Assembly (NCBI GenBank): GCA_964549595.1
Contig: CAZJWK010000070.1
Location: 1 to 15,047, forward strand
Direction of reading: 5' to 3'
Length of the DNA stretch: 15,047 nucleotides
Source: CAZQQN01 sp964549595
Lineage (GTDB): Bacteria > Bacteroidota > Bacteroidia > CAILMK01 > CAYYUA01
Shown here one piece after another: positions 14,177 through 15,047 of this stretch. The notes beneath the pieces were generated by a model. It did no database searches. It was not told where the DNA came from and saw nothing but the letters and a program-made list of their open reading frames with translations. The stretch's first letter is position 1; every line of letters begins with the position of its first letter. A program made the position numbers and the translations under genes.

Positions 14177-14218
14177 AGTTAACGGAAGGGCTTTACATAG
14201 GATGCCATGTTGGGGCAC
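14177..14218 (-). repeat. Short attC-like element D at the end of the toxin gene
   Basis: On the minus strand, five bases past the toxin stop, GTGCCCCAAC (14218-14209) is followed by AT, GGC, about 12 bases, GCC, a spacer and GTTAACT (14183-14177). The order of motifs is that of elements A-C, but the central part is nearly absent. Its first 10 bases are the exact reverse complement of 14888-14897 on the far side of the toxin-antitoxin pair. Confidence 0.5.
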
Positions 14219-14222
14219 GTGT

Positions 14223-14597
14223 TTATTCTTCGAAGTATTTATTTACTTGCCAATCGTCAGAGATAATTTCCAGAGATTTTGCTTTTGTTTGGGCAACTAT
14301 CAATCTGTCAAATGGATCCTGATGGTGGAATGGCAGTGTTTGAAGCATATCTAAATCATCTGCATCAAACTCAAGTAAGTGAAAACCCTTATCATCAAGG
14401 TAATTTTTAATGTCTTTTAAACTGCCATTTAGTTCTAATTTTCCAATACTCACTTTAACGGCCATCTCCCACAAACTCGCGTTACTTATCCATATGGTGT
14501 TAGAAACGTCCTCAATTTTCTCTTGTGTTTCGGTTGAAATTCTTGGATCACCTTCCATGTACCACAAGAGTATATGAGTATCAATGATGTAATTCAC
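14223..14597 (-). CDS. VapC-like PIN-domain toxin
   Basis: The 124-aa PIN-domain protein is a predicted Mg-dependent ribonuclease toxin. The acidic active-site residues are in place: D6 (YIIDTHILLW), E44 (SLWEMAVK), D97 (QDPFDRLIVAQ) and D114 (ISDDWQ). Full PIN length is seen, with no truncation. The start ATG at 14597 overlaps the antitoxin stop by 4 bases (ATGA), the usual order of antitoxin then toxin. The stop is five bases from attC-like element D. Toxin-antitoxin pairs are frequent passengers of integron cassettes and stabilise them. RNA target unknown. This PIN subfamily with a DUF2281-type partner is well known in Bacteroidota and cyanobacteria. Confidence 0.92.
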   Translation of the reverse strand: MNYIIDTHILLWYMEGDPRISTETQEKIEDVSNTIWISNASLWEMAVKVSIGKLELNGSLKDIKNYLDDKGFHLLEFDADDLDMLQTLPFHHQDPFDRLIVAQTKAKSLEIISDDWQVNKYFEE

Positions 14598-14812
14598 TTC
14601 TCATAGGGTTTAAACATGTCAAGTGGCTCATTAAAATCGTCAGCTACATATTTTATCAGGTGTTTACCCGAACCAAAAATTTTTGAACCTGCTTCTTTCT
14701 TCTTAGATTTTGCAGCTTCCTTTTTTAATTTCAATAATCGATTAATTGTCTGCTCATCATCTAATTGATTAATCCAGTCAATCAACTCTTCTTTTTTAGG
14801 ATTTTGAGCCAT
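14594..14812 (-). CDS. DUF2281-type antitoxin
   Basis: The 72-aa protein starts at ATG 14812. A charged helical N-terminal part with a KKK-rich stretch (about residues 25-42) precedes the C-terminal signature FGSGKHLIKYVADDFNEPLD (46-65), the DUF2281 motif that binds and blocks PIN toxins. A dedicated DNA-binding fold is not obvious in the N-terminus, so autoregulation is uncertain. A near-consensus -7 box (TATCTTTA on the minus strand, about 14845-14838) lies roughly 30 bases upstream, within the cassette, so the pair probably carries its own promoter. Confidence 0.85.
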   Translation of the reverse strand: MAQNPKKEELIDWINQLDDEQTINRLLKLKKEAAKSKKKEAGSKIFGSGKHLIKYVADDFNEPLDMFKPYEK

Positions 14813-14887
14813 AATTACAATCTTACGTTTGAAAGGTTAAAGATACAAATTGTTGAAAAGTTCCCGTAAAGATGGCTGTTTTAACAT

Positions 14888-15027
14888 GTGCCCCAACGGT
14901 TCCGGGCTATGTTTTCGGGGCTGATTAAAAACTTCTTTACTGTCGCCCGATACCAAATCTTAGAAAAAGCGATGAGCCGGCAACCTTGCACCTTGCCAGC
15001 CCTGACTCATAGCCCATGTTGTAGCAC
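14888..15027 (-). repeat. attC-like element B (140 bp)
   Basis: Read on the minus strand: GTGCTACAAC (15027-15018), AT, GGGCTATG (15015-15008), about 95 bases, CATAGCCC (14911-14904), GGAACC, GTTGGGGCAC (14897-14888). The GGGCTATG / CATAGCCC arms are perfectly complementary. The outer arms pair at 8 of 10 positions plus one G-U, with an asymmetric spacer (2 against 6 bases), as in folded attC sites. The inner block closely matches element A. The element lies upstream of the toxin-antitoxin pair. Nothing else is visible to the window end. Confidence 0.65.
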
Positions 15028-15047
15028 GTACCTGTTAAACATCAATC

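Noticed and set aside
1..15047. CRISPR array, phage genes, transposase, restriction or other defence systems beyond the toxin-antitoxin pair
   Set aside because: No regularly spaced direct repeats and no Cas, transposase, integrase or phage-like proteins are visible in any frame.

Overview
The window looks like chromosomal DNA from a member of the Bacteroidota, most plausibly Cytophagales (Cyclobacteriaceae-like). The reasons are: several promoters of the Bacteroidota sigma-ABfr form (TTG, about 19-20 bases, TAnnTTTG); A-rich translation starts without Shine-Dalgarno sequences; a DabAB pair; a CarboxypepD_reg-like protein; a PEGA lipoprotein; an aspartyl protease fused to a PDZ domain; and a GldL-like membrane protein. 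Nearly all genes are on the minus strand. The genus is inferred, not read.

Layout. Positions 1-1230 hold a minus-strand unit: a promoter, a 32-codon leader peptide with six consecutive Cys codons, a Rho-independent terminator, then an ATP-grasp ligase that runs off the left edge. The leader RNA can form a 1:2 protector, a 2:3 antiterminator and a 3:4 terminator, which is the arrangement of an amino-acid attenuator, here for cysteine. Positions 1363-5198 are a dabB-dabA operon (4-base overlap) for energy-coupled inorganic carbon uptake. Positions 5199-6980 are low-GC accessory DNA: two small membrane-protein genes separated by attC-like palindromic elements. Positions 7224-7297 are tRNA-Arg(UCG). 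Positions 7376-9408 are an operon of a PEGA lipoprotein, an aspartyl protease-PDZ protein and a DUF2809 membrane protein. Positions 9998-11341 (plus) encode an LppC/LpoA-like periplasmic-binding-fold lipoprotein. Positions 11373-13325 (minus) encode pterin carbinolamine dehydratase, a methyltransferase and a CarboxypepD_reg-like exported protein. Positions 13477-13553 (plus) are an anticodon-CAU tRNA. It is followed by a decayed PH-domain gene, and by a VapBC-type toxin-antitoxin pair bounded by exact 10-base inverted repeats and attC-like elements.

Two things stand out. The first is the complete cysteine attenuator in front of an ATP-grasp ligase. The second is a set of integron-cassette-like units (genes at 6564-6971, 5768-6400 and 14223-14812) with no integrase in the window. 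In these units the repeat at the end of a cassette is complementary to the start of the same cassette. This is what site-specific cassette exchange would leave, although the core sequences deviate from the classical GTTRRRY box. Both cassette areas lie on the 3' side of a tRNA gene.
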